A DNA stretch of 42,391 nt from a virus, in IMG/VR virus record IMGVR_UViG_3300029893_000021, positions 1 through 42,391 of that record; one strand, given 5' to 3'. The notes below the pieces were generated by a model, which worked only from the letters and a program-made list of their open reading frames with translations, did no database searches and was not told the origin of the DNA. This document shows, in pieces, positions 23,234 to 31,226 of the stretch. The position numbers and the translations under genes are program-made. Numbering within the stretch: position 1 is the stretch's first letter; each line of letters begins with the position of its first letter.

Positions 23234-23584
23234 TTACTGAAAGCAACTTTTCACCAAGCTTTTGTAAACCTTATCATCAACTTCCAATAAGCTGTTCTTA
23301 CCATCCTTGAAGCGAATTGCAACAGTATAAGTTCCCTTGTTTTTTGCAGACAACCCACCTGCTAACATTCCCACTGGTCCAAGTAAAGCACCACCAATCA
23401 AACCCCTTGCAACCCCACTTGCAGCACTTTTCCTGTGTTCATCAGTTACCAATTCATAATTTTCAACAGTAATATTATTTAGTGTGATTGACTTAAACAA
23501 GCCTGTTGAAATTTGAACTGTTCCTAATGTGGAAACAACCACCTTCCCAAGATAATCACCAGCAACAACCATATTCTTTGCCAT
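23234..23584 (-). CDS. Small lysogeny-module protein with glycine-rich hydrophobic core
   Basis: This protein of about 116 residues has a beta-rich N-terminal part, a central glycine-rich hydrophobic stretch (GLIGGALLGPVGMLAGGLSA, about residues 66-85) that could cross or associate with the membrane, and a C-terminal FKDGKNSLLEVDDKVYKSL domain. Related small proteins occur widely in Bacillota, without a settled function. ATG 23584 follows AAAGGGTG by 8 bases. It lies between integrase and repressor in the same direction, so it is probably expressed in lysogens. A conversion or exclusion role is only a guess. Confidence 0.65.
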   Translation of the reverse strand: MAKNMVVAGDYLGKVVVSTLGTVQISTGLFKSITLNNITVENYELVTDEHRKSAASGVARGLIGGALLGPVGMLAGGLSAKNKGTYTVAIRFKDGKNSLLEVDDKVYKSLVKSCFQ

Positions 23585-23604
23585 AGTAAACACCCTTTCT
23601 TTTA

Positions 23605-24240
23605 TTAAATTACATTGCTTTGAAAAGCAATGGCTTTGCCTAAAATTCTAATGTCATTAAGTTCTTCACCTTTGTAAACCATTGGCTTATAAGATGGATT
23701 TTCAGCAATCAAGATTATTTCAGAATCCTTCTTGTAAACCCTTTTCAATGTTGCTTCATCATCTATAAGTACAGCAGCAATTTCACCATCATTCACATCA
23801 GGTTGCTTTCTAATGAAAACAATATCACCATCACAAATTCTTGCATTTACCATGCTGTCACCTTGAACCTTCAAACAAAAATCAGCACGAATATCAGCAC
23901 CAGCTTCAACATAGCTTTCAAAGTTTTCATCAGCGAATACTGGTTCACCCGCTGCAATAGTTCCCAACAAAGGGAACTTTCTTGTTTCTATTCTCAAAAT
24001 ATTATCAGGGTATTTAGTTATTACCCTTTCCATTGGTACATCATGACCCATCAACCAAGCTTCACTTACATCCAAGGCTTTGGCAATCAAATAAATTCCC
24101 TTCTGCTTTGGTTCATATTTTCCTGAATAATATTGACTTATAGCTGACTTCCCAAGGTTTGTCTTTTCCACCAGGTCAACTTGCTTTATGTTCCTTATAT
24201 CCATGGCTTTTCTCATTCTACTTGCAAAAGATTCTTTCAT
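23605..24240 (-). CDS. CI-like repressor (HTH plus S24 peptidase domain)
   Basis: This 212-residue lysogeny repressor has an N-terminal HTH_3 domain (about 1-65; NIKQVDLVEKTNLGKSAISQ recognition region) and a C-terminal LexA/S24 domain. The latter has an Ala-Gly cleavage site (IAAGEP, about residue 95), the nucleophile serine in QGDSMVNARI and the lysine in DDEATLKRVYK. It should be inactivated by RecA-stimulated self-cleavage, so the prophage is DNA-damage inducible. ATG 24240 is preferred over the in-frame GTG 24252 because GGAAGGG lies just upstream of it. It is divergent from the early operon. Confidence 0.9.
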   Translation of the reverse strand: MKESFASRMRKAMDIRNIKQVDLVEKTNLGKSAISQYYSGKYEPKQKGIYLIAKALDVSEAWLMGHDVPMERVITKYPDNILRIETRKFPLLGTIAAGEPVFADENFESYVEAGADIRADFCLKVQGDSMVNARICDGDIVFIRKQPDVNDGEIAAVLIDDEATLKRVYKKDSEIILIAENPSYKPMVYKGEELNDIRILGKAIAFQSNVI

Positions 24241-24278
24241 CTTTATCAGCACCCTTCCATTAATATCCTTTAATAAAT

Positions 24279-24307
24279 ATTATACAGAAAAGTTCAATTT
24301 ATTACAA
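24279..24307 (-). promoter_or_regulatory. Repressor promoter
   Basis: Read leftward, TTGTAA (24302-24307) and a perfect TATAAT (24279-24284) are separated by 17 bases. A GAACTTTTC segment resembling an operator half-site lies between the boxes. Confidence 0.65.
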
Positions 24308-24346
24308 CAAAATTTTAATTTTAGTTAAGAAAACTGAAAAATTTTC

Positions 24347-24375
24347 TTGACAGCACTTTCACTTGATGTTATCAT
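24347..24375 (+). promoter_or_regulatory. Early rightward promoter
   Basis: Perfect -35 TTGACA (24347-24352) is followed after 17 bases by TATCAT (24370-24375). The overlapping TATAAT at 24375-24380 is a better -10 but has 22-base spacing. It drives the early operon starting at 24431. Confidence 0.7.
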
Positions 24376-24382
24376 ATAATTA

Positions 24383-24398
24383 GTTCAGGAAGCTGAAC
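24383..24398. promoter_or_regulatory. Operator-like palindrome at early promoter
   Basis: GTTCAG, GAAG, CTGAAC is a perfect 6-bp inverted repeat with a 4-base spacer. It overlaps the predicted transcription start of the early promoter, where a repressor would block polymerase. A further half-site, GTTCAAGG, follows at 24404. Assignment to the CI-like protein is inferred from position. Confidence 0.65.
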
Positions 24399-24430
24399 CA
24401 CAAAGTTCAAGGAAAGGAAGGTGCTATTCA

Positions 24431-25627
24431 ATGACCTATGCAATTTATGAAGGTAATATGGAAAGGCTTGAAAAGAAGTTGACCAGGATTGCTAATAAAT
24501 GCAAGAAGTATGGTTGTGAATTCACCTATAAACAAGTAGGTGAGGAATTCAGAGAACTTGAAGATTTTCATGGTAATAAATACACTGCAAGATTTGTGAT
24601 TGTTGAAGCAGAAGGAACTGCTGTTGTTAATGGCTGGAAATTTATTGCTTCTGTTGAACACACTGAAAAAGGAAATATCATTAACCGCATTGGTGATATT
24701 GAAGTTCCTGAAAAATATTACACCAGTGATGCTGTTTGTGAACACTGCAACAACAAGCGGTATAGAAAATACACATACATTGTAATGAATGAAGAAAGCA
24801 AAGAATTTAAGCAGGTTGGTAAAAGCTGTTTGAATGATTTTACAAATGGAATGAGTGCTGAAGGGGTTGCCCATTACATCAGCCTATTTGATGAACTGAT
24901 TCAAGGTGAAGCACCATGGGGTGGTAGGGGTGAAAGGTACTACAAGACTGAAACCATTCTTCAGTATGTTGCAGAAACCATTAAGCATTTTGGTTATGTA
25001 AGAACACAGGATTCAGGAAGAAGCACTGCTGACAGGTCATTTGATTACTATTGTGTTGACCATGGCGGTGGCTGGATGATGGAACAGGTCAGAAAAGAAC
25101 TTACAAAGGAAATGGAAGCTGTTGGTTTTAATGCTGATTCTAATGAAACTGTTCAGTTTGTTGCTGATGCCCTTAATTGGATAGCTTCACAAGAAGAACG
25201 TAATAATTATATGCACAATTTGAAAACTGCTTGCAGCCTTGAATATGTAACTGGTAGAAACCTTGGAATCCTTGCTTCATTATTCCCCACTTACAACAGG
25301 GAACTTGAATACCAAGCTGAAAAAGCTGAACAAGAACGCAAGACAGTAGCAGAAAGGGCAAGTGAAGCAAATTCACAACATATTGGTGATGTTGGTGATA
25401 GAATAACTATCAATGTGCAGTCAACAACTTGCCTTACAAGTTGGGAAACTGAATGGGGTATCACCAGGGTTTATAAAATTGTTGATGATAAGGGAAATGT
25501 TTACACCTGGAAAACATCCAAATACCTTGATGAAGAAGAACTTGATATTTTGAAAGGTACAGTTAAAGAGCATAAAGAATATAAAGGTATTAAACAGACT
25601 GAATTGACAAGGTGTAAAGTTGCTTAA
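24431..25627 (+). CDS. First early gene; Cys-containing protein with OB-like C-terminus
   Basis: This 398-residue protein has a CEHCNNKRYRKYTYIV segment and a following GKSCLNDF, about residues 97-140, that probably bind zinc. Its C-terminal 80 residues (GDVGDRITINVQSTTCLTSW, then VYKIVDDKGNVYTWKTSKYL) look like a small beta-barrel nucleic-acid-binding fold. Similar proteins occur in Bacillota phages and conjugative elements without a known role. It is first in the early operon, where a Cro would often be expected. GGAAAGGAAGG lies 8 bases before ATG 24431. Confidence 0.7.
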   Translation: MTYAIYEGNMERLEKKLTRIANKCKKYGCEFTYKQVGEEFRELEDFHGNKYTARFVIVEAEGTAVVNGWKFIASVEHTEKGNIINRIGDIEVPEKYYTSDAVCEHCNNKRYRKYTYIVMNEESKEFKQVGKSCLNDFTNGMSAEGVAHYISLFDELIQGEAPWGGRGERYYKTETILQYVAETIKHFGYVRTQDSGRSTADRSFDYYCVDHGGGWMMEQVRKELTKEMEAVGFNADSNETVQFVADALNWIASQEERNNYMHNLKTACSLEYVTGRNLGILASLFPTYNRELEYQAEKAEQERKTVAERASEANSQHIGDVGDRITINVQSTTCLTSWETEWGITRVYKIVDDKGNVYTWKTSKYLDEEELDILKGTVKEHKEYKGIKQTELTRCKVA

Positions 25628-25652
25628 ATACCAATGAAAGGTGGTGAAACTA

Positions 25653-25883
25653 ATGGCTTTTGATTACAGCAAATTGAAAGGTAGAATTCGTGAAATCTTC
25701 AAGACACAAAGTGCTTTTGCTGAAGCAATGGGAATGTCAACAACTTCCCTTTCTGCCAAGCTGAACAACAAGATTGAATTCAGCCAAAAGGAAATGGACA
25801 AGGCTTCTGACCTGCTGAAAATCAACAAAGAAGAAATTCCAGTGTATTTTTTTACCCTGGAAGTTCAAGAACCTGAACTTTAG
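25653..25883 (+). CDS. DUF739-type HTH protein, Cro-like
   Basis: This 76-residue helix-turn-helix protein matches the DUF739 family: KLKGRIREIFKTQSAFAEAM, then MSTTSLSAKLNNKIEFSQKE and a PVYFF end. Members sit in phage early operons and are candidates for Cro-like regulators. I chose ATG 25653 after GAAAGGTGG; ATG 25641 is in frame but has no site. Its last codons contain the sequence GTTCAAGAACCTGAAC, an operator-like palindrome (25863-25878). Confidence 0.8.
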   Translation: MAFDYSKLKGRIREIFKTQSAFAEAMGMSTTSLSAKLNNKIEFSQKEMDKASDLLKINKEEIPVYFFTLEVQEPEL

Positions 25884-25897
25884 GAAGGGGTGTGAAC

Positions 25898-26125
25898 ATG
25901 GATGATGTACTTTACACAGTTTCAGAAGTTGCAAAACTGATTAAGTGCAACACCAATTATGTGTATGACTTGATAAGAAGGGGGTTGCTTCCAGCCTTAA
26001 AGCTTGGAAGTTATAAGGTCAGGAAGGCTGCATTGCTGGAATTCCTTGAAAAGTATGAAGGTAAAGACCTTACTGACCTTAACAATATTGTGGAATTAGA
26101 TGAAAGGATGTGTAAACATGAGTGA
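25898..26125 (+). CDS. Excisionase-type HTH protein
   Basis: This 75-residue protein has a winged-helix HTH_17 fold: YTVSEVAKLIKCNTNYVYDL, then RRGLLPALKLGSYKVRKAAL. This is the excisionase/MerR-like family. It could direct prophage excision together with the integrase, although it is encoded 3 kb away in the early operon. ATG 25898 follows AAGGGGTG. It overlaps the next gene by 8 bases. Confidence 0.75.
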   Translation: MDDVLYTVSEVAKLIKCNTNYVYDLIRRGLLPALKLGSYKVRKAALLEFLEKYEGKDLTDLNNIVELDERMCKHE

Positions 26126-27002
26126 AGTTAAAGGTTTCAAAGTTTTTAACCCTGATTGGACATGTAGAGGATTTCAGTATGAAGTTGGTCAGACTTATGA
26201 AGAAAATGTGATTCCAATGGTTTGTGACAGGGGGTTGCATTTCTGCAAACAGGCAAGGGATTGTTTCAATTATTACAGCTTTGACCCAAGCAACAAGGTT
26301 GCTGAAGTTATTGCCCTGGGGGAAGTTGCTGAAGAAGGTGACAAGTGCAGCACCAACAAGCTTCAGATTGTCAGGGAAATTTCATGGGAAGAACTTTTGA
26401 CCCTTGTTAATACTGGAAAAGGGAATTCAGGTCATTCGAACAGCGGTGATTCGAACAGCGGTGATTCGAACAGCGGTAATCGGAACAGCGGTGATTCGAA
26501 CAGCGGTAATCGGAACAGCGGTAATCGGAACAGCGGTGATTCGAACAGCGGTAATCGGAACAGCGGTGATTGGAACAGCGGTAATCGGAACAGCGGTAAT
26601 CGGAACAGCGGTGATTCGAATCAAGGAGACTTTTGCACTGGTGACTTTAATATTACTGACCATGAAACTGGATGCTTCTGCACTGAAGAACACAAGATAA
26701 GATTCTTTGACCAAGAATCAGAAATGACTTTCAGGGAATGGCGAAACAGTGAAGCTTATGGAATTCTTTGCAGAATACCTTTTGAACCTACAAGATGGAT
26801 TTGGGCAGATGATATGACTGATGAAGAAAAAGCTTCACACCCTGAATATAAAACAACAGATGGTTACTTGAAGATTTGTGATACCGATAAGGCTTTCCTG
26901 ACCTGGTGGGATTCCTTAAATAATAGAGAAAAGGAAATCATAAAGAGTATTCCAAATTTCAATGCTAAAAAATTCCTGCAAATATCAGGAATAAGGGTGT
27001 AA
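26118..27002 (+). CDS. DUF7666 and pentapeptide-repeat protein
   Basis: This 294-residue protein has three parts. An N-terminal DUF7666-type domain covers about residues 1-100 (FKVFNPDWTCRGFQYEVGQT and CDRGLHFC). Thirteen five-residue repeats of the form NSGxx follow (about 103-167), with x mostly DS or NR. A C-terminal globular part includes TFREWRNSEAYGILCRI. Pentapeptide repeats fold into a square beta-helix and can mimic DNA. Several such proteins protect or inhibit gyrase, but a role here is unknown. The preceding gene overlaps it by 8 bases. Confidence 0.8.
   Translation: MSEVKGFKVFNPDWTCRGFQYEVGQTYEENVIPMVCDRGLHFCKQARDCFNYYSFDPSNKVAEVIALGEVAEEGDKCSTNKLQIVREISWEELLTLVNTGKGNSGHSNSGDSNSGDSNSGNRNSGDSNSGNRNSGNRNSGDSNSGNRNSGDWNSGNRNSGNRNSGDSNQGDFCTGDFNITDHETGCFCTEEHKIRFFDQESEMTFREWRNSEAYGILCRIPFEPTRWIWADDMTDEEKASHPEYKTTDGYLKICDTDKAFLTWWDSLNNREKEIIKSIPNFNAKKFLQISGIRV
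26424..26618 (+). repeat. 15-bp tandem repeat array in pentapeptide gene
   Basis: Thirteen in-frame 15-base units occur, mostly aacagcggtgattcg or aacagcggtaatcgg. The two unit types alternate irregularly, which indicates expansion by slippage or unequal crossover. The unit number is likely to vary between strains. Confidence 0.95.
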
Positions 27003-27005
27003 TGT

Positions 27006-28241
27006 ATGCAGCTTTTTCCACACCAGCAAAAAGCACTGGATGAAACCAGGGATTTCAACAGGGTTGCTTATTACTTGGATATGGGTTTAGGTAAGACCTT
27101 TGTTGGAAGTGAAAAGCTGAAAACCTTTGGAACAAAGCAAAATCTACTGATTTGTCAGAAGTCAAAGGTGGATGATTGGATTGAACACTTTCAAACCTAT
27201 TATGAAGGCTTAAACATCATTGATTACACCAAGAAGGGCGCTGTTCCAAGTAAAGGAATCACTATCATCAACTATGAACTAACCTTCAGAAGAAAAGAAC
27301 TGCTTGATTTACAGAACTTTTCACTGATGCTTGATGAAAGTTCCATGATACAAAATGAAACAGCAAAGCGGTCAAAGTTTACCCTGAAGATGCAGCCTGA
27401 TAATGTGATTCTTCTTTCAGGAACACCAACAGCAGGGAAATATGAAAACCTGTATTCACAGCTTAAATTGCTTGGCTGGAAGATAAGCAAAGACCTTTAC
27501 TGGAAGCAATACATTGAAACTGAATGGGTTGAAGAAGATGGATTCTTTAGAAAGGATGTTGTTGGTTATAAGAATGTTGACAGGTTGAAGCAAAAGCTGC
27601 GGGAACATGGTGCAATCTTCATGAAGTCAGAAGAAGTGGTTGACCTTCCTGAACAGATTGACAACAAGGTTATGATTGGAACAACCAAGGAATACAGAAA
27701 GTTCATGAAAAGCAGAATTATCACTGTTCAAGGTAAAGAAATGATTGGTGATAGTGCCCTGACTAAAAGGTTATATGCAAGGATGCTTTGCGGTCATTAC
27801 AATCAGAATAAGCTGGAAGCCTTCAGGGATTTGGTTGATTCAACTGATGATAGATTAATTGTTTTTTATAACTTCAATGAAGAACTGGCAGAATTGGTGA
27901 ATTTGGTGAAGGACAAGCCTGTTTCCATCATCAATGGTTCAATAAAGGATTTGTCAGCTTATGAAACACATGAAAATTCAATAACTTTTGTTCAATATCA
28001 GGCGGGTTCTTCAGGGCTTAATTTACAGAAGGCGAATAAGATGATTTATTTTACACTTCCACAATCTTGTGAGAATTACATGCAAAGTAAAAAGCGAATT
28101 CACAGGATTGGTCAAAACAAAAGGTGCTTTTACTATTATCTTTTAGTAAGCGGAAGTGTTGAAGAAGATATATTAAAAGCATTGGAAATGGGGGTTGATT
28201 ATACTGATGAATTATTCAAAGCCTATGAGAATCAATTATAA
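27006..28241 (+). CDS. SNF2-family DNA helicase
   Basis: This 411-residue superfamily 2 DNA translocase is of the short phage SNF2 type. Motifs in order are DMGLGKT (Walker A, residues 25-31), DESS (110-113, a variant of DEAH), SGTPT (138-142) and KRIHRIGQ (motif VI, 363-370). The family accompanies D5-type primases and VRR-NUC nucleases in temperate phages of Bacillota, as here. It probably remodels DNA or protein-DNA complexes during replication or recombination. ATG 27006 overlaps nothing, and the next gene begins inside its 3' end. Confidence 0.9.
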   Translation: MQLFPHQQKALDETRDFNRVAYYLDMGLGKTFVGSEKLKTFGTKQNLLICQKSKVDDWIEHFQTYYEGLNIIDYTKKGAVPSKGITIINYELTFRRKELLDLQNFSLMLDESSMIQNETAKRSKFTLKMQPDNVILLSGTPTAGKYENLYSQLKLLGWKISKDLYWKQYIETEWVEEDGFFRKDVVGYKNVDRLKQKLREHGAIFMKSEEVVDLPEQIDNKVMIGTTKEYRKFMKSRIITVQGKEMIGDSALTKRLYARMLCGHYNQNKLEAFRDLVDSTDDRLIVFYNFNEELAELVNLVKDKPVSIINGSIKDLSAYETHENSITFVQYQAGSSGLNLQKANKMIYFTLPQSCENYMQSKKRIHRIGQNKRCFYYYLLVSGSVEEDILKALEMGVDYTDELFKAYENQL

Positions 28242-28767
28242 AAGACTTTTGACAACCTGGATTATCAGCCTGATTATTACATCAGGAATTACTGCATCCA
28301 TAACAGTTCTTATCCTAAAAGATAAGGCTGCTGATGCAACAGAAGCGGTTTTTTATACCCAAAAAGTTCAAGAACCTGAACCAAGTGCAACCCCTACACC
28401 AACAGAACCAGTGGTTGAAGAACCAGTGATGGAACTACTTGGAGAATACACCATCACAGCATATTGCCCATGTGAAATCTGTTGTGGGATATGGGCAAAG
28501 AACAGACCAGGTGGAATTGTTTATGGTGCTGCTGGGATTGAACTTCAGGAAGGTCATTCAATAGCTGCACCAGGGTTTGAGTTTGGAACAACCCTTTACA
28601 TTGAAGGTTTGGGGGAATATGTGGTTCAGGATAGAACTGCAAGCTGGATTGCTGAAAAGTATGACAACAAGATTATTGACATCTATTTTTTAAGTCATGA
28701 TGATGCCCTGGAATTTGGGCTTCAGCATAGAAAAGTATATTTGAAAGGGGATAAGAACAATGATTAA
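28225..28767 (+). CDS. Membrane-anchored 3D-domain protein
   Basis: This protein of about 180 residues has a N-terminal hydrophobic anchor (WIISLIITSGITASITVLIL), a Pro/Glu/Thr-rich linker, and a C-terminal 3D domain (about 70-175) with YTITAYCPCEICCG, a VQDRTA strand and IDIYFLSHDDAL. The 3D (Asp-Asp-Asp) domain is a double-psi barrel found in peptidoglycan-acting enzymes. It therefore probably acts outside the membrane on the cell wall, which is odd for a gene in the replication operon. The start is uncertain (ATG 28225, overlapping the helicase). The linker holds the palindrome GTTCAAGAACCTGAAC. Confidence 0.75.
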   Translation: MRINYKRLLTTWIISLIITSGITASITVLILKDKAADATEAVFYTQKVQEPEPSATPTPTEPVVEEPVMELLGEYTITAYCPCEICCGIWAKNRPGGIVYGAAGIELQEGHSIAAPGFEFGTTLYIEGLGEYVVQDRTASWIAEKYDNKIIDIYFLSHDDALEFGLQHRKVYLKGDKNND

Positions 28768-29200
28768 ATGTAAAAATTCATGTCCACTGGACAAGTTTGA
28801 CGGATGCTGTTTTGAATGTGACCTGAAGGAAGATTGTGATGAAAGTTGTGAACTGATTCCTTCTGAATGTGGTGATTCCATCATTGAAGAATCTGAAGAA
28901 ACAGCATTGCAGGTATTTCAACAAGGTCAAATGGCAGTGATTAAAAAGATTGCTGACATTGTGACAGCCAAGAAGCAGCTTGAAGAACAGGAAAAGGAAC
29001 TGAAGGAAAAACTGAAAGAAGCCATGGAGAAGTGCAACATCAAGAAGTTTGAAAGTGACATCCTGAATATTACTTATGTGGCAGCAACTACTGCAACCAG
29101 TGTTGACAGTGCCAAACTTAAAAAGAAGTACCCTGACATTGCTGCTGAATGTTCCAAGACTTCAAATAAGTCAGCTTATGTGAAGGTATCGGTGAAGTAA
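28760..29200 (+). CDS. Cys-rich and coiled-coil early protein, unknown
   Basis: This 146-residue protein has nine cysteines in the first 40 residues (CKNSCPLDKFDGCCFECDL, then CDESC), a probable metal-binding module. A lysine/glutamate coiled coil follows (about 70-105) and then a small beta domain (DILNITYVAATTATSVD). The last two parts resemble Gp157-like early proteins common near phage recombination genes. The start overlaps the 3D gene and the stop overlaps the next ATG. Confidence 0.65.
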   Translation: MIKCKNSCPLDKFDGCCFECDLKEDCDESCELIPSECGDSIIEESEETALQVFQQGQMAVIKKIADIVTAKKQLEEQEKELKEKLKEAMEKCNIKKFESDILNITYVAATTATSVDSAKLKKKYPDIAAECSKTSNKSAYVKVSVK

Positions 29201-29589
29201 TGGCTGCGGAAAAGCAATTTGAAAACAAGGTTAAAGGTTGGCTTCGTCAATTACAACAAGAAGGACAACCCATTAAGTTCATAAAAATTTGGGGTGGTGG
29301 ATTTCAAAAGGCTGGAATTCCTGACTTGATATGTTGTATCAATGGAATCTATGTTGAAGTTGAACTGAAGGCTTCTAATGGCAAACCAACTGAACTTCAG
29401 GAATACAACATCAAAGTGACCAATGAAGCAAATGGAATTGGAATAATCCTTTATCCTGAAGGGTTTGAACAGTTCAAAACAATAGTGAAGGGGGTGACAG
29501 GATGCAATTTTCACATTCAAGGCTTGATTGCTTTGAAAGCTGCAAATTCAAGTACAAAATGCGTTATATTGACAAAACCAAAACCATAG
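29200..29589 (+). CDS. VRR-NUC nuclease
   Basis: This 129-residue nuclease is of the VRR-NUC family (PD-(D/E)xK fold), found as short stand-alone proteins in phages. The active-site signature is visible: GGGFQKAGIPDLICCINGIY followed by EVELKASNGKPTELQ, giving the D, E and K triad. It may cut branched DNA during replication or packaging. ATG 29200 overlaps the preceding stop (TAATG). It overlaps the next gene by 88 bases in another frame, an unusually long overlap for this genome. Confidence 0.85.
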   Translation: MAAEKQFENKVKGWLRQLQQEGQPIKFIKIWGGGFQKAGIPDLICCINGIYVEVELKASNGKPTELQEYNIKVTNEANGIGIILYPEGFEQFKTIVKGVTGCNFHIQGLIALKAANSSTKCVILTKPKP

Positions 29590-31226
29590 CACCAACAGAT
29601 GCGAACAATGCTTTGGTACTTGGAACTGCTTTACACACAGGAATTGAAGAAGGTGTTGCGGCTGGGGTTCAGGCTTATTATGACAGCTTTCCAATTATTG
29701 ATGATGAACATATCAATGAAGTTATTAAGCTGGAATATTTAATTCCAAAGGTTCAGGAAGTTCTTCCTGATGGGGAATATGAACTAACAGTGGCTGATTC
29801 AGATTTCATTGGATTCATTGACTTGAATTCAAAAAATGATGATGGAACTTATGACATATATGACTTCAAATACACAAACAATGTCAGAAGTTATCTTGAA
29901 TCTGACCAACTTCACCTATACAAATACTTCTTTGAAAAGCAGTATAAGAAAAAGGTTCGCAACCTGAACTTCGTGTTCATTCCAAAGGTGAACATCAAAC
30001 AGAAAAAATCAGAAGATATTATAAGCTTCAGGAAGCGAATCAGGGAAGAACTTGAAAAATCTGAAGTCAAAGTTGTTCAGGTTCAATTTGATGCAAGCAA
30101 GGTTATTGAATTTTATTCAGGCATTAAAAAGATACTTGAAACCAAAGAATTTGAAAAAGAACCAAGTTATCTATGCAACTGGTGTGATTACCAGGAATTT
30201 TGTGAAAAAGGAGTGGATTATATGTTATTACCTAAAAATGAAAGAAGGAATATTGAAAAAATCAGCAAGAAGGTTGTTTGGCTTTATGGTGCGCCATTCA
30301 GCGGTAAAACCTTCCTTGCAAATAAGTTCCCTGACCCGCTTATGTTGAACACTGATGGAAACATCAAGTTTGTAGATGCACCTTATGTTGCCATTAAAGA
30401 TGAAGTTAAGGTTGAAGGCAGGCAGACCAAAAGAACTATGGCATGGGATGTTTTCAAGGATGTTATTTCTGAACTTGAAAAGAAGCAGAATGACTTCAAA
30501 ACCATTGTTGTTGACCTGCTGGAAGATATGTATGAACATTGCAGACTTTACATGTATGACCAAATGGGCATCACCCATGAATCAGATGACAGTTTCAGGG
30601 CATGGGATAAGGTCAGAACTGAATTCTTATCAACCCTGAAAAGACTGATGAACCTTGATTATGAAAATATTGTTCTTATCAGCCATGAGGATAGAAGCAA
30701 GGATATAACCCGCAAAAGCGGTGATAAAATCACAGCTATCAAACCAAACCTTCAGGATAAGGTTGCAAATAAGGTTGCTGGAATGGTTGATATTGTGGCA
30801 AGAGTTGTTGCTGATGGTGAAGAAAGAACCCTTTCATTCAAGACAAATGAAGTCATATTTGGTGGTGGAAGGCTTACTGTTACAGAAAAAGTTATTCCAC
30901 TGGATTATGATGAATTCATGAAGGTTTATGATGAAGCCAATGCCAAAGCTGTTAAAGGAAGCGCCAACGCAAAAGTAGAAACACCTTCTAATGATACAAA
31001 ACCTTCTGAAGAAGAAAAGACTGATTCAGGAAGCACCAGGAGGGGTAGAAAAGCAAAAGATGAAACACATGCAACATCTGACCCTGCTGAAGATAATGCT
31101 GAAAATACCAATGAAGGGGATTCTTTTGCTCAAAAAGTTCAAGAACCTGAACCAAAGGCTGAACCTGAAGTTGGTACTGAAGAAACAAAGCCTGAAAGAA
31201 GAACAAGGAAAAAGAGGGGTGAATAA
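29502..31226 (+). CDS. Cas4/RecB-like nuclease fused to Sak4-like ATPase
   Basis: This 574-residue two-domain protein probably does phage homologous recombination. The N-terminal domain (1-240) is a PD-(D/E)xK nuclease with D107 and D121-x-K123. Its cysteines C10/C14 and C225, C228 and C234 suit an iron-sulphur cluster as in Cas4/AddB. The second domain (about 250-480) is a RecA-like ATPase with Walker A GAPFSGKT (263-270) and KTIVVDLLEDMYEHC, close to the Sak4-type single-strand annealing ATPases. The last 90 residues are a charged, disordered tail, again with VQEPEP (palindrome at 31137). Exonuclease and recombinase are separate genes in many phages. Confidence 0.85.
   Translation: MQFSHSRLDCFESCKFKYKMRYIDKTKTIAPTDANNALVLGTALHTGIEEGVAAGVQAYYDSFPIIDDEHINEVIKLEYLIPKVQEVLPDGEYELTVADSDFIGFIDLNSKNDDGTYDIYDFKYTNNVRSYLESDQLHLYKYFFEKQYKKKVRNLNFVFIPKVNIKQKKSEDIISFRKRIREELEKSEVKVVQVQFDASKVIEFYSGIKKILETKEFEKEPSYLCNWCDYQEFCEKGVDYMLLPKNERRNIEKISKKVVWLYGAPFSGKTFLANKFPDPLMLNTDGNIKFVDAPYVAIKDEVKVEGRQTKRTMAWDVFKDVISELEKKQNDFKTIVVDLLEDMYEHCRLYMYDQMGITHESDDSFRAWDKVRTEFLSTLKRLMNLDYENIVLISHEDRSKDITRKSGDKITAIKPNLQDKVANKVAGMVDIVARVVADGEERTLSFKTNEVIFGGGRLTVTEKVIPLDYDEFMKVYDEANAKAVKGSANAKVETPSNDTKPSEEEKTDSGSTRRGRKAKDETHATSDPAEDNAENTNEGDSFAQKVQEPEPKAEPEVGTEETKPERRTRKKRGE

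Noticed and set aside
26424-26618. Short direct repeats resembling a CRISPR array
   Set aside because: The 15-base units are contiguous without unique spacers and encode in-frame pentapeptides.
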